A DNA stretch of 64,000 nt, taken from positions 34,462,268 through 34,526,267 of the forward strand of contig QVOM02000073.1 of NCBI GenBank assembly GCA_003586115.2, in the 5' to 3' direction. The notes beneath the pieces are model-generated. The model was not told the origin of the DNA. It ran no database searches and was given only the letters and a program-made list of their open reading frames with translations. Positions within the stretch are counted from its first letter, which is position 1; each line of letters starts with the position of its first letter. Positions 10,579 through 22,609 of the stretch are shown here, piece after piece. The stretch is from Salvator merianae. Taxonomy: Eukaryota; Chordata; Lepidosauria; Squamata; Teiidae. A program made the position numbers and the translations under genes.

Positions 10579-11854
10579 GAAGAGATATTTCAAAGCGTAG
10601 ACTGAGGAGAAGACGAGGAAAGTGTTTTTTGTACAGACTATTTAACAAGTGACATGTTGGCAAAATTACAGTAACAACACAGATGTAATACGGTGGCAAC
10701 TGCAGGTGTGCAGAAACAAGCCACAGCCTGTCGGGCTTCCCATAAAAAAAAGAGGAGAAGGAAGGGAAAAAAACTAGAGCCCCTTGTGTTGCAATACTTT
10801 TCCATGACATCATTGTAAACTACCAAAGAAAAATTCATACACTGCCTACCCTTTTTGGCTTCCGTACAACAGCAAGAACTCTCATTGCATTCATGCCCAG
10901 GAACTTAACAGCAGGATGTTCAAGAGAGGGAGGGAGAGAATTATCCTCTCAGAGGCAGCTAGTGTGCTGAGAGATAGAGGCTGTGTCTGCACTAGGCTGC
11001 TGCTCCATACAGCAGTGCCCAAAGATCATGGTGTCTGCATAGCAAACCGGTCTACTGAGAGGCCCTGCCTCCCAGGAACCAACCTGTCCACATCAGACTA
11101 GGCCTTGGAGTGGCCTGCAGCATGAAATATATGCCATAGCCTACTCCAAGGAGACACAGCTTCAAAACACACTCCATGCATTCCCTGGTGTGGTGGACTG
11201 GACTAGAAACTTATGTGTGGACGGCAACAACATCTAGTTCAGTCTACCCAGCACATGTAGCCTGGTACGATTTCACTTGGCTCCTGGAAATGGCTTATGG
11301 ACAACTGGCTAAAACAACCCTGGCCAGTAACTTCAGAGGCTGAGAACTTTCATTCTCAGCCACTAAAGATGAATTGGGTTTGTGTTGCCACAATAAGAAC
11401 ACCTGTTGGCCTGCATCTCTGGCTGCCACTCCAAACTGAGCTGTGTAGCATACACCAATGTGCAGACACCTGACTAACACTGACTAACAATTTGAAAGGA
11501 GCATTGACATCAGGAAGCTGCTGGCAAAGGGGGCTGTGATGGATTATGCATTAAAGCTTTGGTTGTCACAGTCTCCTAACTACAAGGTCGCAGTCAAACA
11601 TGAACAAATTAATCCATTCCAGGGAAAAAGAGGATTGAGCCCTTGTTTTGTGAGATCACATGCATTTTATGATAATGCTTACTGAGAACACTTTCCTTGT
11701 CCACACTTAAGTCTCAGTCTGCATAGAATTATTTTTCTTCTTGACCCCAACCTTTCAATCTTCCTTCCCTCTGTGTGATTGGATGGCACCTTGCTCTGTC
11801 CATACCCCTCCTCTTGCTGTAAAAGAGAACTACCTAAGAAGACAAACCAGCTAA
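10579..11854. other. Non-coding sequence, nothing recognised
   Basis: No coding sequence or repeat ends were recognised in this stretch. Confidence 0.45.
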
Positions 11855-13041
11855 GGCCACGTTCCAACATGGCATTTAATCAGTTTACAGGCCATCTTCC
11901 GTTCCCACTGGCCCGATATGATCTTGCCTTTCTGTAGTTTTTCTGGACTAAATTGGTGAAATCCGGACTACTTTGCATTCAGATTTAATGAGTTCTCAAG
12001 CCGTTCCAGATCGCTGTGAGAACGCAGAAGGAGACTATTTGGGAGGGACCATACTTTTATGGGGGCGTGCAGAGGGGGGGCCTCCCCATTTCCTGCCATC
12101 CAATTACAGACTATATGGGGGGGCAGGAACCACAGTAGTTCCTTCCACCTCCATTATCCCCCCTTCCCCCGTTGCCAGGAGAAAGGAAAACCACCCTCCC
12201 TTTTACTTTGCTAAACTGCCGTCCCTACTCTTCTTTTATCCCCCATTCAACACTGCCAGGAAGAAATTAAAGGCTTCCTCTACTTCCATCTGCTGATTAA
12301 ACCAAAAAACAGACTGTGCCTGTTTGGGGGAGCAGTCCTTTTGCCCCAACAAAGAACCCACTCAGTATCAGTTTTGCCACCGGCAGCACACAGCTACATA
12401 GTGGGACACATGCCGCTGAGGATATCTCGGAGGGAGGTGAGGCAGAATCCATTTGCTGTCCATTAACTACACTGTCACAATGAGCCCCCCTCACGTCTCC
12501 CCCACGTTTCCCCCTCTTCATAGACCTCTCCCTGCCTTTGCACTACTCTTAAATTGCGCAATTGCACAATTGAGCAATTGAGCAAAAGTGCAATTGCAAT
12601 GGAGTAGAAATCACCATCTACCCTTTAAAAAGCTTAATTGTGCGGTACATGTGGTATTAAAGTTCTGCTTGTGTAGATACAAGCTGGAGGGGGAGAAGGA
12701 GCATATGGCGAATGACTAGTAATGCCGCCAAGTGAATCCATGTTGTGAGGCAGCAGCAGGGACATACGGAGGGCAGAGCTTGATTTGTCTGCCCCTGTGA
12801 AGTCAAGATTTGAACATTGGGACTGCAGCCAATCACGGACTGCACAGGGAGGGGAATCTGGTGAGGCGTAGAGGCAGAAAATGTATGGCTTCCCCATGTC
12901 AAGCATGGGAAACATCAGTGTGAGAACAAGCAAGTCTGAATTGAGGCTGTGTTAAAATGCAAATGTGGGAACAATCAGAAGACGAATTCAGTCCTCGTAC
13001 TCTTCTGATATGGATTAAATTTACGATGTCTGTCCACACCC
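11855..13041 (-). mobile_element. Harbinger-like MITE, about 1.19 kb (copy 1)
   Basis: The element lies between TAA (11852-11854) and TAA (13042-13044), begins GGCCACGTTCCAAC and ends GTCCACACCC. It is homologous, in reverse orientation, to 20690-21860 over most of its length. Both ends carry the subterminal TTTAATC(A/C). A 3-bp TAA duplication with GG-starting TIRs fits PIF/Harbinger, but no transposase is encoded, so the superfamily is inferred. Open frames seen in both copies are not conserved as proteins. Confidence 0.65.
12553..12601. repeat. Cluster of CAATTG palindromes
   Basis: Overlapping GCGCAATTGCAC, GAGCAATTGAGC and TGCAATTGCA motifs lie inside the MITE and make a small self-complementary region. 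The partner copy is far less regular here. Confidence 0.55.
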
Positions 13042-13165
13042 TAAGTTAAAATTAATCATTTCCTCAGACTCAGGGGCGTGAAGTGAAGCACAGAAGGAAT
13101 CATAGAAGCAGCTGGGTTTTTTTCTTATGCTTTTAAATCTACCAAGCAACACAATTTCTCCCACT

Positions 13166-13229
13166 TTCTCTCTCTCTCTCAGACACACACACACACACAC
13201 ACAGAAAGAGAGAGAGAGAGAGAGAGAGG
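13166..13229. repeat. Compound (TC)n(AC)n(GA)n microsatellite
   Basis: Three dinucleotide arrays lie in direct succession. The flanking TC and GA arms are complementary, so the single strand could fold back around the AC block. Confidence 0.95.
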
Positions 13230-13686
13230 TGATGGAACACTTTAAGCCTTGACAAAAGAGGCCATTCTGCATTTACATAATTGTGAAAAAGTGCAAAACT
13301 GAAGATCCTCTCATCCTGGACATGGAAGGCATATAGATGCCTTTACTGGCCAGCTGAGCCTAACTCACCGAACTGCTGCAGCAGTTCACCCTGCATGAAA
13401 GTCCATAAGGTGAGGCTGGCCCCTCAGCGAAGAGGAAGTGGAGGGATGATGCCATTTGGCTGGAGAGTAAAATTAAGACCCTCCTTCTGCCCACCCTGGA
13501 AAGTACGGTTCCTCCCCCAATAATTATCTCACTACATCACACCTTTAAAATATAACTCAACTAAAGGGCAGAACCATTTTTATTGCTGAAAAAGTCAGAA
13601 GACCATTCAAAAGTGTGATCCCTGTGTCACTAAAACTGCCTGAATAATTCTTAAAACTCTTGTGTGACCAGACCCCAAGTACCACC

Positions 13687-13721
13687 AACACACACACACG
13701 CACACACACACACACACGCGT

Positions 13722-13748
<27 letters not shown>
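13687..13748. repeat. (CA)n microsatellite with CG interruptions
   Basis: About 30 CA units with CG and CGCGTA interruptions. Confidence 0.95.
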
Positions 13749-13752
<4 letters not shown>

Positions 13753-14075
13753 TAACCCTTGCATTTTCTGTAGACCACCCTCTTCTGTATAAGTTAGAAA
13801 GATGAGGAAAAAATACTATAAACATTACTGTATTTCAGACTTGGATAAATTAAATGGCAATCCTTGCCTAGTGTCCCCCTTTCCCTCCATTTGGGGCCCT
13901 CAGATTAAATGTAAAAATAAGTTTTTATGCTCAACACCTTCCAATTTAAAAATTTCTTGCCTTTGTTTACTAGATCTTGAGCTAGAAAAAATTATTTTAA
14001 TCTCCTGTAGCTTTTATCTTCACAAAAAAAAAAACTACAAGGCAGGTCAGGCAGAAAAACAATGACTCATCTAAT

Positions 14076-14235
14076 TAATTTATTTGTCACTTTTCCAAAA
14101 AGATCCGCTCAAGGTGGCTAACACCAGCCCAAGAAAACACACTACTACGTACGTAATACAAAATAATATATTAGTAAACTGAAAATGCAAAAAATAAAAC
14201 TTATAAAATATAAAATAAATAAAATAAAAAGATGG
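14076..14235 (-). mobile_element. LINE 3' tail fragment, L2-like
   Basis: TTTATTTGTCACTTTT followed by GATCCGCTCAAGGTGGCTAAC resembles the younger L2 tail at 42800-42875 (TTTATTTATATCCCGAC...GGGACTCAAGGCGGC). It is followed by an A/T-rich stretch. Only the 3' end is present. Confidence 0.5.
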
Positions 14236-14374
14236 GCATTCCATGAAAAACATTAAACAGGATCTCTGAGCTGTGGTTCATGTCATTAGCCTAACACTTA
14301 CTCATTTAGGCAATTACTTGCAGAAAGGAGGAGACAAGAGAAGGAAGTGACAGAGGCAGGCAGTAGTCAGACAT

Positions 14375-14829
14375 AAGTGTGATTAGACTAGTTTTTTGGG
14401 GGGTCACCTCTTTAAGAAAAACTATCCCTTCTAGGCATTCAAACAGTTAAACAAGCCTATCTCATGTTTCTACACATTAATCTGCTTCTGCCTCAAAGTC
14501 TGACAATTGCCACCCTGACAAGAAGTGCTCGCCAGTGATTGGCCACTTGTTTGCTCAGCTTTCCTTGACCCTGATTGGTTGCTTGCTGGCAGCATTTGTT
14601 CCCATACTATGATTGGCTACATTCCCTGCCTCTGTGTTTATGTAACTCCCCACCCAATGTGACTAAAAGAAAGTGTTGATCTCAGTCAGTGTTGTTAAAC
14701 CAAGTATGAGGAAGAAGTGCTCATTCCCAGGCTTCACAATGGGGTAAGGCAATTTTAAGGATTTTATGTCTGTCCTTATAGCCTCAAATTTGTTCAGAAA
14801 GCACATCATTATGTGCATCTTATCACGCC
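14375..14829 (+). mobile_element. Harbinger-like MITE family member (copy 1)
   Basis: It is collinear with 19006-19364. Shared blocks include CTTTAAGAAAAA..ATCCCTTC, GGCATTCAAA, TGACTAA(A/T)AGAAAG, ATGAGGAAGA and CTGTCCTTAT. It has an extra CCAAT/ATTGG-rich central segment (14520-14610) absent from the shorter copy. Ends AGTGTGATTAGAC and TTATCACGCC are inverted but decayed. It has no coding capacity. Confidence 0.6.
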
Positions 14830-16181
14830 TTTAGTTACATCCAGTAAGACACTCCCAATACCCAACTCAGGGAGTCTGCATAGTCACGTGAGAATTAACA
14901 CCTCTCTCTCTCCCCGGCTTCTGTCCAAAACTTTGACCACTACGGCATGCTAAAAGACAATTGAGGAAAGATAAAAGAAAACTAATAAGACAAATTCCAT
15001 TCAATAGATTTGAGCAAGTCCTTCAAGCATTAACTAAAAATACAAGGAATCTTATTTTATACCTCCATCTAGTAGATCTTAAGATACAAAACAAGCTTTG
15101 TATTTGTATTATATTTGCATATATTGGTTTTGGAGCAGGTCTTAAAGAGAATTACAATAACGTACAGCATATTTTTAAAAATGACAGCAAAAGTAAGTGT
15201 GGGAAAACTTTGCTCTTCATGTTGCAACATGCACACATTTTTATCGGGTGACTTTAATGTCTGAAATACTGTTCTAATTGATACTGACCCAGACAAACTG
15301 CTGCAAACATTTTTAACTTTTAAAATAATTTCCCAGTTTGATGGGGGGGGGGGAGGTTCCCCAGATTTCCGGACATATTCTTGGCCATTAAAGTGTGGGA
15401 ACTGCCTATAGAAAACCACAGAGAACTCTAGAACATATTGCAGCTCTGACTGCAGACACTCTACATGCGTCCACACAAAGCCTCAGTCAGCACTGATTGG
15501 AGCTGGCAAACAGCAGCTTCCTGCATGGGAGCAGAAGGGCCTCCATCAAACTGACACAGTTTCAAAGCTGCTGAGGTAGCCCTCCTCACTGCCCAGAACC
15601 TCTCTGCACATGGGATGCCCCACACAGCACCAAATTCCCTAACAACCAGAAACCAAAAATAGACCTGGAAGTTGGGCTGCACTCACTGTATGTGGTCCAG
15701 AACTTGGGGTTCATATTCAGCATGGGGATGATGCAGTTGTCAGACTTCACACTCAGGCTGAATTGGCCATCACTGGGCAGCTTCAGAGTAATTCTTTCCT
15801 CTCTCTTGGGAAGCTGACTTTAATGGCTATTGAGATGGAAGGCACCTGCAGCTGATAGAGGGCTACTTCCACCTCACACCTGGCCAACACTCTGTCAGTA
15901 GGAAAGTACCATGTGGATGTGGCCTAAATCTTTTCTCGATCAAAATGTAGTACTGAAGACAGAAGCTTTTCTTTTTGAAGTTCAATTTCAGAGCTTCTGT
16001 GGTTCTCTTCAAAGGTTCTCTGCTATTTCTATGACCTCCTGTCTTTTCCAATTTATTCCTGGAAGGAGAAATTGTTGTTGTTAATATACTTTTTAATATA
16101 CATTTTGTATTTAGACAGACTCCCAAGGACACAGAAACCAATCTCTCAGTTTTTAGCTGCACAATTTCTATTCCAAACTAA
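14830..16181. other. Non-coding sequence, one weak exon-like segment
   Basis: Nothing certain is recognised. A weak exon-like segment on the minus strand is listed separately at 15687-15813. An AT-rich segment near 16078-16125 may be another LINE tail. A G-run lies at about 15342-15353. Confidence 0.45.
15687..15813 (-). other. Possible coding exon or exon-like repeat segment
   Basis: On the minus strand a TCAG acceptor-like site precedes a 127-bp open segment, followed by a donor-like GTGAGT. The peptide includes LPSDGQFSLSVKSDNCII and PMLNMNPKFWTTY, which looks more protein-like than other frames here. I do not recognise the protein. The acceptor lacks a good polypyrimidine tract and no companion exon is visible, so it may be chance or part of an unrecognised repeat. 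Confidence 0.2.
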
Positions 16182-16606
16182 GGCCTTTTCTGCATTGGGA
16201 AGTACACCAGACCATGGTTCAGTCTGAGCCCTGTGCCTTCTGAACTTCACCTGCACTGGACAAAACACAGACTAGGCTAGGGCATCCAAAATGGCACCCT
16301 AGCCCAATATTGCTGTAGGCTGGTATACTGACTCACAGAGATGTGTAGACAGCATGCCCCCAAGGTCCAGTGTACGACAGGAGACCCTTTTCAGTGGCAC
16401 TCCAGGAAGCATCATCGGAAGTGGGTCTACCCAAAAAATGGCCTGTCCAAAAATTCCAAAGACTGTGAACTTTCATTCCTGGACTTCAGAGCCCTGATGC
16501 TGCTGCTTCAGGTTCTTTAGAGGCAGTGGCCAGATGTGGGGCAAGACAGAGTGTCCAAATGCAAATGGCCTTTTCCTGAAACTATAAAGAACAGTATGGA
16601 AAGGCC
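16182..16606. mobile_element. MITE, GGCC-TTTTCTGCA family
   Basis: Ends GGCCTTTTCTGCATT and ATGGAAAGGCC are inverted. CTAA flanks both sides but is offset by one base on the right. The interior shares ACTTTCATTCCTGG and GGTCCAGTGTA motifs with the 62597 and 29640 copies. It is non-coding. Confidence 0.6.
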
Positions 16607-17940
16607 CTAAGAGACTCTTGAGTTGGTTAGCAGAGGAGATTGTCTTGATTATCTAATACATAATAAATAAATGCTGACTCAAAGGTAAAGAACAGATGAA
16701 TGGGCATCAGTGAGGAAGCCATAGGCCCCATCAGGGAAGGACTGGATAAAAGCATCCTGCCAAGACCCCTCCCCTCCCCAAAACTAGTAGCCATGTAGTC
16801 TATTTTGGCACATTTATAGAAGCACCCAAATGTCATTGTATAGCAAACAAAAAACCCAACACAATGAAAACAATAATAAGTGAGGGTCCATCTTTCAATA
16901 TGGATTCCAATTCTTGATCTGGTAAGATCTGCTCATGGTGCCTTTTTGCCCATTTGCTCAAATGATGTGCATTGATTTGTACAACATACCTCTGACTTGT
17001 GTGTGACCTCCTGGACACACTTCCAGGCATGCAGCTGGCATATGCATAAGCATGTACACAAGGGTTACATGATGTCACTGTGAGCTTCCCCATTGCACAA
17101 CAAAGACGGATGTGTGAACAAAGCCAGGAAACCTTCATAGGTGTTGAAATTGTCGATTACCTGGAGCAGCTTTGAAGATGGATAAGGAAAAAGTCAAATA
17201 GGTAAAATTTACCTGGCTATGTTTTTTAGAATTTTTTTTCCGTATGTGTAAAGTATTGACTGTTGCAACAGAAGTGTAATACTGTACTTTCAAACCACAA
17301 ATGTTCTCCTGTCAAAAGGTTTTGCCTATGGGTTCGTAATCTTACATAATGACTACTGAAAGACATTAACCATTACAGCTCAAGACTCAGAGGAACTTCC
17401 ATCCATTGTTAAAGAGAACAGGTCAACTGAGGTGTGTCTGTTTTCCTTCCCATCCTTGGCATCTTGTGCAACAGAAGGTGAGGAAAAGCTTAGCTCTCTC
17501 TCTCTCTCCATTTTGCACTTTTTAAAATTCCATATCCTGTTAATCTCACTTTGCAATAGTCTTGTAAAACGATAGAGAATCTTTTAAAAAAACCTATTAT
17601 TTTTAAAGTTTTTTCACAATGGCTAAAGTAAAACTTATAAGGTGATCCTTAAATGTTTTGTACACACAGAGAAGGATAAGTTCTAATTTCTCATCTAAAA
17701 CTTTTAACTTTTTTAGGGCCTACAGACTGGAATCATAAGTGGCAAGGGCAAGACTGAAAGGTATGCTTTCACCTGTCTGAACCATGAGCTGGTCTGCTGC
17801 TTGCTAGGACCCAGTCAGAAGAAATGAATTTTACTTGTTCTCACTTTCAATATCCTGTTATTCCACTCCATGGCCCACTGCTGATTTAGTGACCTGTCAC
17901 ACTATCCCCATTGTTTCAAGACAGATACGGTCACATTTAG
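16607..17940. other. Non-coding sequence, nothing recognised
   Basis: No gene or element termini were recognised. A short (TC)n tract lies at about 17492-17508. Confidence 0.45.
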
Positions 17941-18357
17941 GGCCTTTTCACACCGACCAGCTTAGTACGTATTAAGAATACCATACTAGGCTGGGATAGT
18001 CCATGTGGTACAGCAGCCATTCACACTGCAAGTGCTAGAATAGTTCCATACCAGGCCACCAGCACTTGCAGTGTAAATGCAGACCCAATTGCCATGACAA
18101 TAGCTGCCATGGTGATCAGAATGCAGTGCATGACTGCACCGCCTCAGCCTCAGCCACGCCACCCACTTGCAATGTTTGCATCCAGTGTTTGTTTCATCTT
18201 CTGGGTGCAAATGCTGCTGAACAGGACAGTGTTTTAGCTGTCCACAGCTAGTAACATTCAGGAGTGACTATAGATGCTTCCAGATGCTTGTGGTGGTGGC
18301 AGAATTCAGATGCACTTACCACTTGCACGCTCACTAAAAGTTAAGTGTGAACAGGAT
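17941..18357. mobile_element. MITE, GGGCC-TTTTCACAC family
   Basis: The left end GGGCCTTTTCACACC pairs with the right end AAGTGTGAACAGGATC. Internal GATACCA- and CATGACA-AGCTGCCATGG-like blocks match the outer element at 36221-37284. A near-palindromic CACTGCAAGTGCT and AGCACTTGCAGTG pair lies at about 18025-18075. It is non-coding and the TSD is unclear. Confidence 0.6.
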
Positions 18358-19005
18358 CTTACATCATGCAAGCTCAAAATGAGAAGATATGCCACCCTGC
18401 CCCTCCACCTCTCATAAACATTCTAGGCTAGAAAAAGTAGGTTAGAGATAGGATGAGAATATAAAGGTCACATGCTACCATCTCTAAGGCACTTCTGAGA
18501 CACTTTTTTGTTTCACGTTTTGCTAGGTGTGCATGCAGCCTGAGAAATTGATTGAGGAACCACACACAAGCTGAGCAGCATTTGTACATTACTTCCCTGC
18601 CCCTGGAAACTTCTCAACACAGGTATGCACACATGTTTGCATGCATAGCTCCCCTAGCTTTATTTCAGTTTATGGCATTTCCAGCTACAGCTTCTGGTAC
18701 TTTAAGAACTTGGATTATTTATTTCTGTCTCCACCTCTCCAGTGATTTCTTTGTCCATGCACTGAACTGCAATTAGAATCTATCTACATTGTGCAGAATT
18801 TTGGTGGAAAGAATCTCTGACTTGCTTTGGATAAAGTTTATGAACCACTGTGCAGCAGGGGGAAGATTTCCAGTGTATCCAACCACACTGAATATCAACT
18901 GTTAACCTCCCACACAACTTGGCTACTACATTTACAGTTTTATGCACATAAATGCAACTATACATTTAATATCACTTCTAATTTGGCCCTTAATTTATCA
19001 ATATA
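18358..19005. other. Non-coding sequence, nothing recognised
   Basis: No coding sequence or transposon boundary was recognised. Confidence 0.45.
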
Positions 19006-19364
19006 GGGTGTGATCACACAGGGCTTTTTTCAGCCAACCCTTTAAGAAAAAGCATCCCTTCCATAGATGCACAAAAAAAGGCATTCAAAGAGTTAAATGA
19101 ATGAGTGCCTAAAAGCCTACCTCATTTTTCACACACTTTTTTCATTTGCTTCTAAATCTGGCATCTGTAACAGATGTTTCCACGTCTCTGTGCTTATGTA
19201 GCTTCCTGCCCAATCTGACTAATAGAAAGATACCTTGCATGAGGAAGAGGAACCCATTCCCAGACTTTGAGATGTGGTAAGGCAAATTTAGGGGAAAAAA
19301 TGCCTGTCCTTATGGCCTCAAATTCATCCAGAGGGCACATCATTAAATGTATCTGATTGCACCC
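19006..19364 (+). mobile_element. Harbinger-like MITE (short copy)
   Basis: It begins GGGTGTGATCACACAG and ends CTGATTGCACCC, an imperfect TIR. It is collinear with 14375-14829 apart from the missing CCAAT-rich centre. The right flank is TAA and the left ATA, so a TWA duplication is possible. It is non-coding. Confidence 0.6.
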
Positions 19365-20689
19365 TAAAATTTCAAAAGATCTAGGTTTTGGGTAAAGTAG
19401 GAAGTGGTAGAACTCAGAACAAATAGAAGATTTCTGTATTTCAGTTTAAGACCAGCAATTAATACAATATTTTCTTACTCTCTGATGCTGATGCCTGAAA
19501 CATATCTACATAGCATTCAAGATACCTTGGAGGGGCAATGAAATGTGCCCATCTTTCAAACATGTAGAGGGACTTCAGCCACCCCCCTCAAGGCACATAG
19601 ATTCAGTGTGCAAGAAGCAACTCTGATGCTACTTCTCATGCACTGAGCTGCACCTTTGCCATAGTGAAACACACCACATTTGTGTGCAAGACTGCTGTGC
19701 TTGCATACAGAGAGTTTGAGATGGAGAGTTAAGGACAGCAACAAAACAACTGTCATTTTGCTCACCAAGGTCGCCTGAGGCTGTAAGGGTGGCCCAATCT
19801 AATAGAAGGTCCAGGTCACACTTAAATGTTTTTTTAAGTAGGAATATGCAAAATGCAGTCTTTAATGCTTTTGATTCAATTTTTATTTTATTTAAACTAT
19901 TTGTAAACTGTTTCCCATTAAAATATAATCTCAGAGTGGTGTATAAAGAATAAAAACTGCTAAAATTGTAATAGTTACCAAAAAAAATAAAAGAAATCAA
20001 GGATGGGAGACACAAACTCAAGTTGCTTTTGTGCACTCCTCCTGTAGGCAAGAATTGAAAGCATAGGGAAAACAACAATTTTGATGTGTAGTTTGTAACA
20101 ATATTATCTAATAAACATATGTTTATCGGTGCATGTATGTTTACTAGGCCTGACCAACAGAAACAGCCTAACAAAGGGAAGTGTCACCCTTTTGCTCAAA
20201 AGTGTGTGTGTGTATGTGTGTGTGTTTCTTTTCTGTCAGCTTCAGAATTTCTCCTTACAGCTTCATGCTACTCTGATTTTTGGAAGTTGGCAGGACTCCC
20301 AGCTGTTTCAGATTCCGGGCCAGAGCTGCCTGCAGTCACGTTGTGCCATTATGCATGATGACATCATTTGTAGATACTATTTGGGGCTGAGCTAGATCCT
20401 GGCAAGCCAAATTACGTGTCATAAATGATCATCCCATTGCCTGGTATGACTTAATGATGGATGTTCTCATACTCCCTCACAATCCAAAAAGGTCAGGAGA
20501 AGCATGCAGAAATAAAGTGAGCTTGAGTAAGTTCTCATCTTGCTCCTATGGCCATATCTGCAAGGAGTTTGACCTGGCAAGTACAGCCTCCTTGTAGAGG
20601 GGCAGCACTGTCTCAAATATTGCAAGATACAGTTGAGATGCCATTTTGCACATCCCTACCTTTAAGTCAATAGCATTTAAACAATCTAA
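19365..20689. other. Non-coding sequence with LINE-tail fragment and (TG)n
   Basis: A TTTATTTAAACTATTTG...CTCAGAGTGGTGTATAAAG segment at 19880-19960 resembles a LINE or SINE 3' end on the minus strand. A (TG)n tract sits at 20203-20226. The 181-codon open frame on the minus strand over this stretch is AT-driven and has no domain. Confidence 0.45.
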
Positions 20690-21860
20690 GGGTGCAGTCC
20701 CACTTCATGAATTTAATCTGTATTGGAGAAGAACAAGGATTGAGTACGTGTTCCAGTCATTCCCACATATGCATTATAACACGGACTCAATTTGTACTTG
20801 CTTGTTCTCACACCTCATTTTTCCCATGCTTAGCATGGGGATACTGTACATTTCTGTCTCCACCCCTCACCAAATTCCCCTCAGTGATTGGATGCAATCC
20901 CAGTGTTCAAATCCTGATTTCACAGGGGTGGGAAAGACAAACTCCACCCTCTGCTACTGCATCAGAACATGGATTCCCTTGGAGGCATTACTGATCATTC
21001 ACCATTTGCTCCTTTTCCCTCTCCAGCCTGTATCCACCCAAGCACAACTTCAATTCCACATCTACCACACAATAAAACTTCTTAAAGGGCATATCTTAAT
21101 TTCTGCTCCTTTGTAATTGCACTTTTGTGCAACTGTACAATTTCAAAGTAGCATAAAAGTGGGGAGAGGTCAGCGAAAAGGAAGGAACATGTGGTGGGTT
21201 CATTATCATGATAGTGAAGTTAGTGGTCAGCAAATGGACTCCACCTCATCTCCCCCTGAGACATTTACAGCAGCATGTGACCCACTATGTCGTTGTGTGG
21301 TGCTGATGGCAAAATTGATAGTGATGTGGGTTATCTGTTAGGGTAAGAGGGCCATGCTCCCAAACAGGTGCAGCTAAGACATACACCAACCAGCATGCAC
21401 TCCCACCTCCTGGCATTCTTGACTAAAGCTGTACTGTGCTGCCCTAGAGCTGCTGCAGCACAGAGCTGGTTTTGCATAAACATGGACAACATGGTGGAAA
21501 CCAGGCAATATGCCAGGTGCTGTTCTCTCTTCCCATCCAAATTGTGATGGTCTCTCCCTCCTGGGTACGATGCCCACAACAAAGTCTGTTATTGTACAGG
21601 AGGTAATAGGAAGCCCTCCCTCTGCACATCCCAAAAACGTACAGTCTCCTACCAAATAGTCTAATTGCACATTTTCACATTGCAAAGCAAAATGGGCTAA
21701 CAGTCTGAAAAGGCCTGAGAACTCCCTTAATCAGAATGTAAAGTAGTCCTGATTTCTGTAATTTAGTCCAAAAAAAACTGTGGAAAGGCAAAATCATGTC
21801 AGTGCAGTGGGAACTGAAGACGAACTGTAAACTGATTAAATACTGTGTTGGGACACACCC
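20690..21860 (+). mobile_element. Harbinger-like MITE, about 1.17 kb (copy 2)
   Basis: It begins GGGTGCAGTCCCAC after TAA and ends GGGACACACCC before AAA. It is the same family as 11855-13041 but inverted relative to it. Shared blocks include TCCCATGCTTAGCATGG, GATTTCACAGGG, CTCCAGCCTGTAT and the region around ACTGTAAACTGATTAAAT. It has no transposase. Confidence 0.65.
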
Positions 21861-22609
21861 AAAGAGATCATCAAAAGACTAAAATGGTCTACTTTGGTCA
21901 GGATACAGCACAAGCAATTTAGAGGACACATCCTGCAGCAAATGTTGAACTGATTCCAGATTGTCATTTAAGACATTTTCTGTCATGTCACTTTAAAGCA
22001 GTTTTACGTGCTTTTTAAAAAAGTAGGGTTGTTACGTGTCAGCCTGAATAACAATGGATCTTTGATCTTCTACTTTATTCTTAAAAATCCTTTTGTGCCG
22101 ATAGAAAGGTACACAGATGTACACAGATGCTTTTGCGCTCAACCATCTTCCTGTGCAGAGTTGGAAAAGCAGGGGTATATTGTCTTCACCCTGACAGGAT
22201 TTGTTAAAATCCATCTGGCGTCAAAAAAGTATATTGCACCAAGGGAGGGCATTTTGGTCATGCATCCAAAACAGGCTTTCCCCCACTTATACTCTCTCTT
22301 GTTATGGCGATCGTTGCTGTAGTTGCAGCTCTGCCATGTTCCCATCCCTTAGTTTCCCCATGAGATGAAGGAGAAATGGTGGTTTGGTCAGCCCCACCCA
22401 TCATGAGGATGCAGCAGGCTCAAGCAGCAGGCACTTCCAAGTCAGGGGCATGGCATTGGCAATACAAGCATGCCAGCTGCCTGGTGGAAGGCTCTGTGAG
22501 AATCTGGAGGTGTTATGTGTTACTGAGAACTGTTCACATGGGAAAATTTGAAAGTAACAATCCTGCTTCTTAGTGTAGGTCCTCATTTTCTTTTGTTATT
22601 CCAGAACAT
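21861..22609. other. Non-coding sequence, nothing recognised
   Basis: No gene or element was recognised. Confidence 0.45.

Larger units (their letters stand above)
13045..14374. other. Non-coding sequence with microsatellites and a LINE-type 3' tail
   Basis: No gene was recognised. The stretch holds two large CA-type microsatellites, and at 14076-14235 an AT-rich segment with TTTATTTG and CGCTCAAGGTGGCTAAC like the 3' tail of L2-type elements on the minus strand. Confidence 0.5.

Noticed and set aside
13557..13825. Cys/Val-rich open frames
   Set aside because: Translation of a (CA)n microsatellite.
19629..20174. 181-codon open frame on the minus strand
   Set aside because: AT-rich, no domain, and overlaps a LINE-like 3' tail; length is within chance for this composition.
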